NCBI GenBank assembly: GCA_023957575.1
Contig: JAMLGU010000001.1
Span: 186,001-250,000, forward strand
From: Chitinophagaceae bacterium
Lineage (GTDB): Bacteria; Bacteroidota; Bacteroidia; Chitinophagales; Chitinophagaceae
Reading direction: 5' to 3'
DNA: 64,000 nt
The notes under the pieces were generated by a model. The model did not search any database. It was not told the DNA's origin and worked only from the letters and a program-made list of their open reading frames with translations. Made by a program: the position numbers and the translations under genes. Of this stretch, positions 45,065 through 53,865 are shown piece by piece. Positions within the stretch are counted from its first letter, which is position 1. Each line of letters opens with the position of its first letter.

Positions 45065-46072
45065 TTACAAAGTAAGTGTCAAATGAGCAAAATACTCCTT
45101 AGAATTTTCACGGATTATTAATTCATGCTTACCGGAATACAGCAAAGAAAGTCTTTGTTTTACATTTTCGAGTCCGATACCCCCTTTTTGTTCATCAGCA
45201 AGTATCGGTTTTAGAGAATGAGCGCTATTGGTAACCATGAATAATAGTCGGTTTTCCAAAATCTGCAAATTAATTTTTATAAAAGATGGCTCCTGAAAAC
45301 TGATTCCATGTTTAAATGCGTTTTCAACAAAAGGAATCAACAGCATAGGCGCTATTTGCAAATCGGAAAAGGTTTCATCTATTTCAGCCTCTATTAATAT
45401 ATCTGGCGATTTTGCAATTCGCAATTTTTGCAGTTCAATGTAGTTTTTAAGGTAATTTATTTCTCTCGACAAAGAAATTGAGTCCTGCGTATTTTCATAA
45501 AGCATAAACCGCATCATGTCTCCAAGTTTTTGAATCCCCTCACTGGTTCGCTCTGCATTTTCCTGCAAGGCAGTTCCATAAAGACTATTGAGCGTATTAA
45601 ACAAAAAATGAGGATTGATTTGTGAACGTAATAAACCTAAGTTTGCCTGAGAAACACCAAGCTGCGACAATAAAAACACTTTATCATAATGGTTTTTATA
45701 AACATACCAGGAAAAAGGCGCTGCAATAAAAACAGAATACAGCAACAGCATAAAAAACATGGGAATGAATTCAAATTGGTTTTGCCAAATTAAATCTGTT
45801 ATCAATGATGCTATGAACCCCAAAACCAGTATCGTCGGTATCAAATTTGAAAAATACCTCCTCGACCAAAACCTTTTTTTGGGTAAAAAAGGAATCAGAT
45901 AATAAAAGTGGAATAATACCAATAATACCGTATAGGGCAGCACTACCACCCACAGCATCAGCCCAAACACATCAAAATGATTGGCATACATCATCACTAA
46001 AATAGCCAGCCATCCTATAGCAATAATTGACCAGATATTCTTTTGGCTATTTAAAAAGGAATTATTCTTCAT
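45065..46072 (-). CDS. LytS-type sensor histidine kinase
   Basis: 335 residues. Four membrane spans in the first 125 residues (IWSIIAIGWLAILVMMYANH, LMLWVVVLPYTVLLVLF and two more). The phosphoacceptor is H155 in LRSQINPHFLFNTLNSLYG of the His_kinase (PF06580) domain, then the ATPase part with FVENAFKHGI and GIGLENVKQRL. It has no large periplasmic domain, so it may sense the membrane state. It is transcribed with the LytTR regulator downstream. Confidence 0.93.
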   Translation of the reverse strand: MKNNSFLNSQKNIWSIIAIGWLAILVMMYANHFDVFGLMLWVVVLPYTVLLVLFHFYYLIPFLPKKRFWSRRYFSNLIPTILVLGFIASLITDLIWQNQFEFIPMFFMLLLYSVFIAAPFSWYVYKNHYDKVFLLSQLGVSQANLGLLRSQINPHFLFNTLNSLYGTALQENAERTSEGIQKLGDMMRFMLYENTQDSISLSREINYLKNYIELQKLRIAKSPDILIEAEIDETFSDLQIAPMLLIPFVENAFKHGISFQEPSFIKINLQILENRLLFMVTNSAHSLKPILADEQKGGIGLENVKQRLSLLYSGKHELIIRENSKEYFAHLTLTL

Positions 46073-46194
46073 TGTCTAAATTTTGATGCAATAATAAATC
46101 AGCATTTTACGATTTTTAATAAAATGTGATGAAATAGTGGTTATTAGTGTCGAAATTGCAAAATTTTAATTTCTAATCTACTGTCTTTATGAAT

Positions 46195-46253
46195 TAAATT
46201 TGCAAAAACAAAAAATGGCAGGAATAATTGATGTAGAACTGATTGACATCTAA
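46195..46253 (+). promoter_or_regulatory. Promoter-like element and 12-codon leader ORF before the M16 gene
   Basis: TAAATTTG (46195-46202) fits the -7 consensus. An ATG at 46215 opens a 12-codon frame, MAGIIDVELIDI, closed by TAA at 46251-46253. It lies 96 bp before the M16 gene. It could be a leader peptide or chance; no ribosome-stalling motif is recognised. The remainder of 46073-46348 is AT-rich without further features. Confidence 0.3.
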
Positions 46254-46348
46254 TTGATTCCTGAAGAATTATAAAAACTATTAGAATATTAAAAATCAAG
46301 CATAAATAATCTACCCCTATTAATAATTAAATCACTTATATTATTTTC

Positions 46349-47623
46349 ATGCTCAACAGAAACATAGCGCCGCCAATAGTAGATGCGGTCAATTTTAATT
46401 TGAAATTACAACCCTATCAGAAATATATCCTCAACAATGGCGTAGAAGTGTATGCTGTGAACGCAGGCACCGAAGATGTAATGCTGGTGGAATGGGTGTT
46501 CGATGCCGGAAACTGGTACGAAGAAAAGAATCTACAGGCGGCAGTTACCAATCATTTGCTTAAAAACGGCACTTCTCAAAAATCGGCTTACGATATTACC
46601 GAGCATTTTGAATATTACGGCTCCTACCTCAACAGAAACTGCTTTGCCGAAACATCCAATATTTCGTTGCACTGCCTTACCAAACATCTGAACGAATTGT
46701 TGCCGGTTGTAAGAGAAATCATCACCGACGCTGTCATTCCACAAAGCGAAATGAATATCGCCATTCAAAACATGAAGCAGAAGCTGGATGTGAATCTGAA
46801 AAAAAGCAGTTTCGTGGCAGGCCGGTTGATTGACAGCTATTTGTTTGGAGGCGATCATCCTTATGGACGATTTAGTAAGCATGAAGATTTTGATGCATTA
46901 ACCCAGAGTGATTTACTAAGTTTTTACACAAAAAATTATCAGCTTGGCACATTCAAGATATTTGTAGCCGGAAAACTGCCTGCAAATATTGAACAAATAT
47001 TGAACCAATATTTTGGTGATTTGCCAAATAACAAGAACGGTCAAATTGAATATCAAATTCATCCTGATGCAAAAAAAATACACCGTGTAAGCAATGATGA
47101 AAAAAGCGCTCAAGGCTCGATAAAGATTGCCCGTCCGTTTTTCAACAGGCATCACCCCGACTTTCTTAAGGGGCAGGTACTAAATATCGTTTTCGGAGGA
47201 TTTTTTGGTAGCCGGTTGATGACCAATATCCGCGAAGACAAAGGCTACACCTACGGTATCCACAGCTATTTAATGGCTAACCGGCACGAAAACGGCTGGA
47301 TGATTACTACCGAAGCCGGCCGAAATGTGAGCGAAGCCACCATTCAGGAAGTGCATAAGGAAATGAAGGAATTGCAGGTAGAACTAATACCTGAAGAGGA
47401 GTTATCCTTAGTAAAAAATTATATGATGGGTTCCATCCTTGGCGATTTAGATGGCCCCTTTCAGATTTTAGGACGTTGGAAAAACATTATTCTCAATAAT
47501 CTTGAAGACGATTATTTCGACAGGTCAATTCAAAACATTAAACACATTACAGCCGAAGAACTGCTCGAAACAGCGTGCAAATACCTAAATCCTGAAGACT
47601 TTTATGAGTTGATTGTGTTTTAA
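46349..47623 (+). CDS. M16 peptidase-family protein, non-catalytic subunit type
   Basis: 424 residues with the M16 fold. At the place of the HxxEH zinc site it reads NWYEEKNLQAAVTNHLLKNG, which has no HxxEH, so it should not bind catalytic zinc. The C-terminal FGGFFGSRLMTNIREDKGYT with the substrate-binding R...Y pair is intact, as in the second subunit of dimeric M16 proteases. It probably dimerises with the catalytic protein from 43160. Expression of the two is separated here by an opposed regulator-kinase pair. Confidence 0.88.
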   Translation: MLNRNIAPPIVDAVNFNLKLQPYQKYILNNGVEVYAVNAGTEDVMLVEWVFDAGNWYEEKNLQAAVTNHLLKNGTSQKSAYDITEHFEYYGSYLNRNCFAETSNISLHCLTKHLNELLPVVREIITDAVIPQSEMNIAIQNMKQKLDVNLKKSSFVAGRLIDSYLFGGDHPYGRFSKHEDFDALTQSDLLSFYTKNYQLGTFKIFVAGKLPANIEQILNQYFGDLPNNKNGQIEYQIHPDAKKIHRVSNDEKSAQGSIKIARPFFNRHHPDFLKGQVLNIVFGGFFGSRLMTNIREDKGYTYGIHSYLMANRHENGWMITTEAGRNVSEATIQEVHKEMKELQVELIPEEELSLVKNYMMGSILGDLDGPFQILGRWKNIILNNLEDDYFDRSIQNIKHITAEELLETACKYLNPEDFYELIVF

Positions 47624-47758
47624 ACAATAAATAACAATAAAACCACCTACCGCTTTAGTGGATAGGTCTAAAAATCCTGTCCTTATAAATAGTGTAGGTG
47701 ATTTCCTGTGCAAATAGAAAAATTAATTTGCCATTATTATACGCCATTGAAAATAATT

Positions 47759-49642
47759 ATGATACCAGCTTCAGAATATCTATTAAGCATCCTTGCGACG
47801 CTCCGTTCAGCGGTAGTGCTACTATTGGGCTTTTTTACATTTTTGCCCAATTCTTCTAATGCTATATTAAATAATAAGCCTCAAAAAATAATTGCATCCC
47901 ACCCAGGCAACATAAAACATACTTACCCATCAGAAAAGCCAAATGTCACATATTGCAACCCACTCAATCTGGACTATGGTTACACGCCTATCCCCGATTT
48001 TGCCAAGTGGGGACGGCATCGCGCCACAGCCGATCCGGTAATCGTTAATTACAAAGGAGATTATTACCTTTTTAGTACCAACCAATGGGGCTACTGGTGG
48101 AGCAATGATATGCTGAACTGGAAGTTTATAAACCGCAAATTTTTACGCCCCTGGAATCATAGCTACGATGAGCTTTGCGCCCCTGCAGTGGGCATCATTG
48201 GCGATACCATGCTGGTTTTTGGTTCTACCTACACCAGCAATTTCACAATCTGGATGAGTACCAATCCTAAAGCCAACGAATGGAAACCGCTTGTGGACAG
48301 TTTTTCAATCGGTGGTTGGGATCCCGCTTTTTTTACTGATGATGATGGCCGTTTTTATATGTACAACGGAAGCAGCAACCGATTTCCACTCTACGGAATA
48401 GAATTAGACAGAAAAACGCTAAACCCAATTGGTACACGAAAAGAAATGTACTTTCTGGAAGACTGGCGTTATGGCTGGCAGCGATTTGGTGAGCATAACG
48501 ACAATACTTTTCTGGATCCTTTTATCGAAGGCGCATGGATGACCAAACACAATGGAAAATATTATTTACAGTTTGGCGCTCCCGGCACCGAGTTTAGCGG
48601 ATATGCAGATGGAGTGGCTGTTGGAGATACTCCATTAGGTTACTTTGCAGCACAGTCCGATCCTTTAAGCATTAAATCAGGTGGTTTTGTAAGAGGTGCA
48701 GGGCATGGCTCCACGTTTAAGGATAATTTCGGGAACTATTGGCACATTTCCACCTCAGTCATTTCGGTAAAAAATACTTTTGAAAGGCGCATCAGCATCT
48801 GGCCTGCCGGTTTTGACAGGGACGGCATAATGTGGTGTAATACTACCTTTGGCGATTATCCACATTTCGTTCCTGCGCCGGGAATAAAAGCTGAATATGG
48901 GCAAAACGGTTCTTCACCCTACTTCACAGGATGGATGTTATTGAATTATAACAAACCTGTTCAGGTATCTTCGACACTTGACGGATATGCTCCCAACAAT
49001 GCAGTGGACGAGCTTATTAAAACCTATTGGAGTGCAAAAACAGCCAACAAAGGAGAATGGATTCAAACCGACCTTGGGGATATTTCTACCGTGCATGCCA
49101 TTCAGATAAACTATGCCGATCAGGATGTGGATCAAGATCGCTTGGGTAAATGGAACGATCAGTTTCATCAGTACAAACTGTATTATTCCCTTGATGGCAA
49201 AAAATGGAATATCCTGATTGATAAAAGTAAAAACAAAACTGATATTCCTCATGAATATGTACAACTTCCATCGCCAATAAGAGCAAGATTCATTAAACTC
49301 GAAAATATTCACATGCCTACCGGCAAATTTGCCATTAGTGGGTTACGAGTATTTGGCAACGGGAATGGCGCTAAACCTAACTCCGTTGAAGATTTTGTTG
49401 TCCTTCGTACCGAAAAAGACAAACGCAGCGCTTTTATTAAGTGGCGGCCGGTTGATAATGCTTATGCTTATAATATTTTTTATGGCACACATCCCGAAAA
49501 ACTTTATACCAGCATCATGATCCATGGCAATAATGAGTACTGGATGAAAGCAATGGATGCTGAAAAGACGTATTATTATTGTATTGAGGCCGTAAATGAA
49601 AACGGAGTGGGGGCAAGAGGGAGAGTGATTAAAGCAGATTAG
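47759..49642 (+). CDS. Exported glycoside hydrolase, GH43-like, with F5/8 C and Fn3 domains
   Basis: 627 residues from the ATG at 47759, with a signal peptide (LLSILATLRSAVVLLLGFFT). The five-bladed propeller hydrolase of GH43 type shows base Asp in ATADPVIVNYKGDYYLFST, modulating Asp in GWDPAFFTDDDG, and acid Glu in FIEGAWMTKHNGKYYLQF. A discoidin-like F5/8 type C domain (about 420-545: SSTLDGYAPNNAVDELIKTY) and a fibronectin type III-like end (about 560-627) follow. It probably cleaves arabinose- or xylose-containing glycans outside the cytoplasm. It forms a carbohydrate-degradation neighbourhood with the GH3, GH30 and sulfatase genes. Confidence 0.85.
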   Translation: MIPASEYLLSILATLRSAVVLLLGFFTFLPNSSNAILNNKPQKIIASHPGNIKHTYPSEKPNVTYCNPLNLDYGYTPIPDFAKWGRHRATADPVIVNYKGDYYLFSTNQWGYWWSNDMLNWKFINRKFLRPWNHSYDELCAPAVGIIGDTMLVFGSTYTSNFTIWMSTNPKANEWKPLVDSFSIGGWDPAFFTDDDGRFYMYNGSSNRFPLYGIELDRKTLNPIGTRKEMYFLEDWRYGWQRFGEHNDNTFLDPFIEGAWMTKHNGKYYLQFGAPGTEFSGYADGVAVGDTPLGYFAAQSDPLSIKSGGFVRGAGHGSTFKDNFGNYWHISTSVISVKNTFERRISIWPAGFDRDGIMWCNTTFGDYPHFVPAPGIKAEYGQNGSSPYFTGWMLLNYNKPVQVSSTLDGYAPNNAVDELIKTYWSAKTANKGEWIQTDLGDISTVHAIQINYADQDVDQDRLGKWNDQFHQYKLYYSLDGKKWNILIDKSKNKTDIPHEYVQLPSPIRARFIKLENIHMPTGKFAISGLRVFGNGNGAKPNSVEDFVVLRTEKDKRSAFIKWRPVDNAYAYNIFYGTHPEKLYTSIMIHGNNEYWMKAMDAEKTYYYCIEAVNENGVGARGRVIKAD

Positions 49643-49647
49643 GGATT

Positions 49648-50334
49648 GCCGCAGAAGGGTGTTAGGGGTGGATTAGCCGCAGATGTGCAGAAGAGATTGG
49701 AAAACAAATTAGAGGGATTAGCCGCAGATTCGCAGAAGAGATTGTAAAATAAATTAGAATGGATTGCCGCAGATGCGCAGAAAGGACTGTAAAATAAATT
49801 GGAAAGGATTAGCCGCAGATTCGTAGAAGTGAGTGAAAAACAAATTTAAAAGGGATTGCCGCAGATGCGCAGAAAGGACTGTAAAATAAATTGGAAAGGG
49901 TTGGCCGCAGATGCGCAGAAAGGACTGTAAAATAAATTGGAAAGGATTAGCCGCAGATGCGCAGAAAGGACTGTAAAATAAATTGGAAAGGATTGCCGCA
50001 GATGCGTAGAAGTGAGTGAAAACCAAATTTAAAAGGGTTGGCCGCAGATGCGCAGAAAAGATTGGAAAACAAATTAGAATGGATTAGCCGCAGATTCGCA
50101 GAAGAGATTGGAAAACAAATTAGAATGGATTAGCCGCAGATGCGCAGAAGAGATTGGAAAACAAATTAGAATGGATTGCCGCAGATGCGCAGAAGGGACT
50201 GTAAAATAAATTGGAAAGGATTGCCGCAGATGCGTAGAAGTGAGTGAAAACCAAATTTAAAAGGGTTGGCCGCAGATGCGCAGAAAGGACTGTAAAACAA
50301 ATTGGAATGGATTAGCCGCAGATGCGCAGAAAGG
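49648..50334 (+). repeat. Tandem array, about 16 units of 45-46 bp
   Basis: Units begin GCCGCAGATGCGCAGA and end in AAATTGGAAAGGATT-like sequence, with no unique spacers. Three or four unit subtypes alternate: GGACTGTAAAATAAATTGG, AGATTGGAAAACAAATTAG and GTGAGTGAAAACCAAATTTA. Their order suggests block duplications, since one pair of subtype units recurs. The lengths 45 and 46 bp rule out a coding repeat kept in frame. It fills the gap between the GH43 and GxxExxY genes. Confidence 0.95.
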
Positions 50335-50395
50335 ATTGAGCTAAAGGATTATAACTATAATTTGATGTCACAAAAGAATAAATTAAATTGATTAT

Positions 50396-50791
50396 ATGGA
50401 ACGATTTGATAACTCGAATTATCCTCACCAAAAGGAAACCTATAAAATAATCGGAATCGCGATGGAAATTCATAAGGTTTTGGGTAAGGGCTTATCTGAA
50501 ATTGTATATAAAGATGCATTTGAATACGAACTGAAATCTAATAATATTTCATTTGAACGAGAAAAGGAATATATCATAAATTACAAGGGAGTTGTTTTAC
50601 CCCATAAGTTTTATGCAGATTTTGTTGTGTTTGATAAAATTATTTTAGAAATCAAATCAAAAAAATCAGTTATTGAAGACCATTATAATCAGGTTTTAAA
50701 TTATCTTGCCATTTCGAAACTCGAGGTAGGCTTGCTAATAAATTTTCACGAAAACTCATTGGAATACAAAAGAATTGTATTGACAAAGTAA
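50396..50791 (+). CDS. GxxExxY protein, PD-(D/E)xK nuclease-like
   Basis: 131 residues. The family motif is G32-L-S-E35-I-V-Y38 (VLGKGLSEIVYKDAFEYEL). A possible nuclease centre follows: D74 in KFYADFVVFD and E85-x-K87 in KIILEIKSKK, then HYNQVLNYLAISKLEVGLLI. GxxExxY proteins are uncharacterised. It stands directly after the 45-46 bp repeat array, and the sequence after its stop (CTGCGAATCTG) is a short reverse copy of the repeat core, so gene and repeats may belong together. Confidence 0.85.
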   Translation: MERFDNSNYPHQKETYKIIGIAMEIHKVLGKGLSEIVYKDAFEYELKSNNISFEREKEYIINYKGVVLPHKFYADFVVFDKIILEIKSKKSVIEDHYNQVLNYLAISKLEVGLLINFHENSLEYKRIVLTK

Positions 50792-50841
50792 AATCTGCGA
50801 ATCTGAGACATTCAATTCAAAATAAAATCAATTTTAAGGAA

Positions 50842-51501
50842 ATGAAAAAATTACTGATTCTCTTTTTCCTGTTTTATGGTAGCGTTTTACATGCGCAAAA
50901 AGAGCCTTTCCCTTTTTGGAACGAAGTACAAAGGCTCAAAGTAATTGACAGTACTGCCTTTCCCGCTTCCAATCAAATTTTGTTTATTGGCAGCTCTTCG
51001 TTCACCTTTTGGAAAGATGTAGGAAATTATTTTCCAAAGCACAGAATCATCAATCGTGCTTTTGGTGGTTCGCAGTTGGTGGACCTGATTCGCTATCGGT
51101 ATGACGTCATCTATCCTTATCAGCCCAAACAAATAGTGATGTATTGTGGCGAAAATGATTTTGCGGCCAGCGATACTGTTACCGCAGATATTGCGTTTGA
51201 TAGGTTTGTAACGCTATTTAAACTTACCCGTGCAAAGTTTCCAAATGTTCCTTTTGCGTATGTAAGTATGAAACCCAGCCCTTCCAGAATTCATTTGATA
51301 AATAAGTTTAGGGAGGCAAATGAAAAAATAGCCGGTTTTTTAAAGACACAGAAAAAAACTGCTTTTATTGATGTTTTTAGTAAAATGTTGAAAGAGGATG
51401 GCAGTCCGATGGATGATATTTTCCTAAATGATAAATTGCACATGAATGCAAAAGGCTACACTATCTGGCAAAAGACGATACTTCCCTATTTAAAGAAATA
51501 A
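50842..51501 (+). CDS. Secreted SGNH/GDSL-type hydrolase
   Basis: 219 residues. Signal peptide MKKLLILFFLFYGSVLHAQ. SGNH blocks: I LFIGSSSFTFW (nucleophile Ser in the G-S-S turn, near 51-52), II NRAFGGSQLVDL, III YCGENDFAASD, and V LNDKLHMNAKGYTIW with Asp and His. It probably removes acetyl or other esters from carbohydrates, which fits the neighbouring glycosidases. The stop is followed by bglX after 54 bp. Confidence 0.88.
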   Translation: MKKLLILFFLFYGSVLHAQKEPFPFWNEVQRLKVIDSTAFPASNQILFIGSSSFTFWKDVGNYFPKHRIINRAFGGSQLVDLIRYRYDVIYPYQPKQIVMYCGENDFAASDTVTADIAFDRFVTLFKLTRAKFPNVPFAYVSMKPSPSRIHLINKFREANEKIAGFLKTQKKTAFIDVFSKMLKEDGSPMDDIFLNDKLHMNAKGYTIWQKTILPYLKK

Positions 51502-51555
51502 TTTTTTTAATCAAAATATTCTATCTAAAATAATATCCTCATAAATAATTTTACA

Positions 51556-53850
51556 ATGAAAAAGAAATTGCAAAGTTTATTGATAATAGCTATAGCTTTT
51601 ATCTTTTCGGCTCAGTTGGATGCCCAGACTAAGGACAATACTACCCGAATGAATGTGTTTATCAGTTCATTAATGAACAAAATGACGCTGGAAGAAAAGA
51701 TTGGTCAGATGAACCTGCCCAGTGCAGGTGAGTTTACCACAGGCACAGCTACTAATTCCGACATCGGCAATAATGTGAAAAAAGGTAATGTTGGCGGATT
51801 GTTCAATATTAAAGGTATTGAAAAAATTAAGGCTATTCAGAAGATTTCGGTGGAAGAAAGCCGTCTCAAAATTCCTTTGCTTTTCGGCATGGATGTAATT
51901 CATGGTTATGAAACTACATTTCCGATTCCTCTCGGTATATCAGCTACATGGGATATGGCAGCCATTGAAAAATCGGCCCGCATTGCAGCCATTGAAGCCA
52001 GCGCAGACGGCATCAACTGGACCTTCAGCCCGATGGTGGACATCAGCCGCGACCCGCGTTGGGGCAGGGTTTCGGAAGGTAATGGCGAAGACCCTTATCT
52101 CGGATCTCAGATTGCAAAGGCAATGATAAAAGGCTATCAGGGAAGCCTGACAAAAAATAATGAAATACTTGCTTGTGTAAAACATTATGCCCTGTATGGC
52201 GCTCCCGAAGGTGGACGTGATTACAATACGGTGGACATGAGCCACATCAGAATGTATAATGAATATTTTCCTCCATACAAGGCAGCTGTAGATGCAGGAG
52301 TAGGAAGTGTAATGGCTTCGTTCAATGAGGTGGATGGCATACCTGCCACAGCTAATAAATGGCTGATGACCGATGTGCTTCGTAAGCAATGGGGCTTCAA
52401 AGGGTTTGTAGTAACAGACTATACCGGTATTAATGAAATGATTGATCACGGTATGGGCGACCTGCAAACCGTATCGGCATTGGCTTTAAAAGCCGGGATA
52501 GACATGGACATGGTTGGCGAAGGATTCTTAAAGACATTGAAAAAATCGCTTTCTGAAAAAAAAGTAACCCAGGCAGAAATCGATCTGGCTTGTCGCCGGG
52601 TGCTGGAAGCAAAATACAAGTTAGGCCTTTTTGAAGACCCGTATAAATTTTTGGATGCCCAAAGAGCAAAAACAGAAATATATACAAGCGAACATCGGCA
52701 AATAGCACGGCAAATAGCCGCTCAGAGCTTTGTGTTGTTAAAAAATAAAGGGAATGTGCTACCCATAAAAAAAGCAGGAAAGATTGCCTTGATCGGGCCA
52801 TTGGCTGATGCTGCCAACAATATGGCGGGCACATGGAGTGTGGCCACTGTGCAAAACCGGTCAGTATCAGTATTAGCAGGGCTAAAAGAAGCTGTGGGCA
52901 ACAAGGCAGAAGTTTTATATGCTAAAGGTTCCAATCTTACCGAAAATGCAACGCTTGAAGAAAACGCCACCATGTTTGGCAAGTCATTAAACCGCGACCC
53001 GCGTCCTGCAGCAGAAATCAGACAAGAGGCTGTTAAAATCGCCGAACAATCTGACGTTATTATTGCTGCGCTTGGCGAAAGCGCCGAAATGAGCGGCGAA
53101 GCCAGCAGCCGTTCCCATATCGGAATTCCGATGGTGCAGCAACAATTATTAAAAGAATTGCTCAAAACAGGAAAACCTGTTGTTCTGCTTCTTTTTACCG
53201 GAAGGCCGCTTACCCTTACATGGGAAGATAAAAACGTTCCGGCCATTCTGAACGTATGGTTTGCCGGTAGCGAAGCCGGCAATGCTATTGCAGATGTCGT
53301 TTTTGGAGACGTGAATCCATCAGGGAAAATCACCATGACTTTTCCTCAAAACATAGGTCAGATACCTATTTATTATGCTCACAAAAATACAGGGCGACCA
53401 TTGGAAGAAGGTAAATGGTTTTCCAAATTCAGAAGCAATTATCTGGATGTTTCCAACGACCCGCTTTATCCTTTTGGGTATGGTTTAGGTTATTCAGCCT
53501 TTGAATATGGAAATTTGAATTTGAGCCAAACCACTTTAAAAGGTAATCAAACTTTAAAAGCAACTATCTCCATAACGAATAAGGGAAAATATGATGGCGC
53601 AGAAGTGGTGCAACTTTACATCAGAGATAAAGTAGGCAGCGTAACACGTCCGGTAAAAGAATTGAAAGGCTTTCAAAAGATTTGGATAAAATCCGGAGAA
53701 ACCAAAACGGCTACGTTCAACATCACTACAAATGACCTGAAATTTTATAATAGCGATTTGAAATATGACTGGGAGTCTGGCGAATTTGATATTATGATTG
53801 GCGCCAACTCAAGAGATGTAAAAATTCAGAAAATAACATGGAACAAATAA
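51556..53850 (+). CDS. bglX: Periplasmic beta-glucosidase, GH3
   Basis: 764 residues, exported (MKKKLQSLLIIAIAFIFSAQ). GH3 domains in order: the N-terminal barrel with DVIHGYETTFPIPLG, FSPMVDISRDPRWGRVSEGN and nucleophile D288 in FVVTDYTGINEM; the C-terminal alpha/beta sandwich (GEASSRSHIGIP); and an Fn3-like end with PLYPFGYGLGYSAFEYGN. It releases glucose or similar units from beta-linked oligosaccharides. It is 15 bp from the GH30 gene, probably one operon. Confidence 0.94.
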   Translation: MKKKLQSLLIIAIAFIFSAQLDAQTKDNTTRMNVFISSLMNKMTLEEKIGQMNLPSAGEFTTGTATNSDIGNNVKKGNVGGLFNIKGIEKIKAIQKISVEESRLKIPLLFGMDVIHGYETTFPIPLGISATWDMAAIEKSARIAAIEASADGINWTFSPMVDISRDPRWGRVSEGNGEDPYLGSQIAKAMIKGYQGSLTKNNEILACVKHYALYGAPEGGRDYNTVDMSHIRMYNEYFPPYKAAVDAGVGSVMASFNEVDGIPATANKWLMTDVLRKQWGFKGFVVTDYTGINEMIDHGMGDLQTVSALALKAGIDMDMVGEGFLKTLKKSLSEKKVTQAEIDLACRRVLEAKYKLGLFEDPYKFLDAQRAKTEIYTSEHRQIARQIAAQSFVLLKNKGNVLPIKKAGKIALIGPLADAANNMAGTWSVATVQNRSVSVLAGLKEAVGNKAEVLYAKGSNLTENATLEENATMFGKSLNRDPRPAAEIRQEAVKIAEQSDVIIAALGESAEMSGEASSRSHIGIPMVQQQLLKELLKTGKPVVLLLFTGRPLTLTWEDKNVPAILNVWFAGSEAGNAIADVVFGDVNPSGKITMTFPQNIGQIPIYYAHKNTGRPLEEGKWFSKFRSNYLDVSNDPLYPFGYGLGYSAFEYGNLNLSQTTLKGNQTLKATISITNKGKYDGAEVVQLYIRDKVGSVTRPVKELKGFQKIWIKSGETKTATFNITTNDLKFYNSDLKYDWESGEFDIMIGANSRDVKIQKITWNK

Positions 53851-53865
53851 ATTAATTAATCAGGT

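Noticed and set aside
49754..50026. 90-codon minus-strand frame in the repeat array
   Set aside because: It arises from the 45-bp units; the 46-bp units break the frame, and no start signal is seen.
49648..50334. CRISPR array
   Set aside because: Units are contiguous, with no unique spacers and no cas genes nearby.
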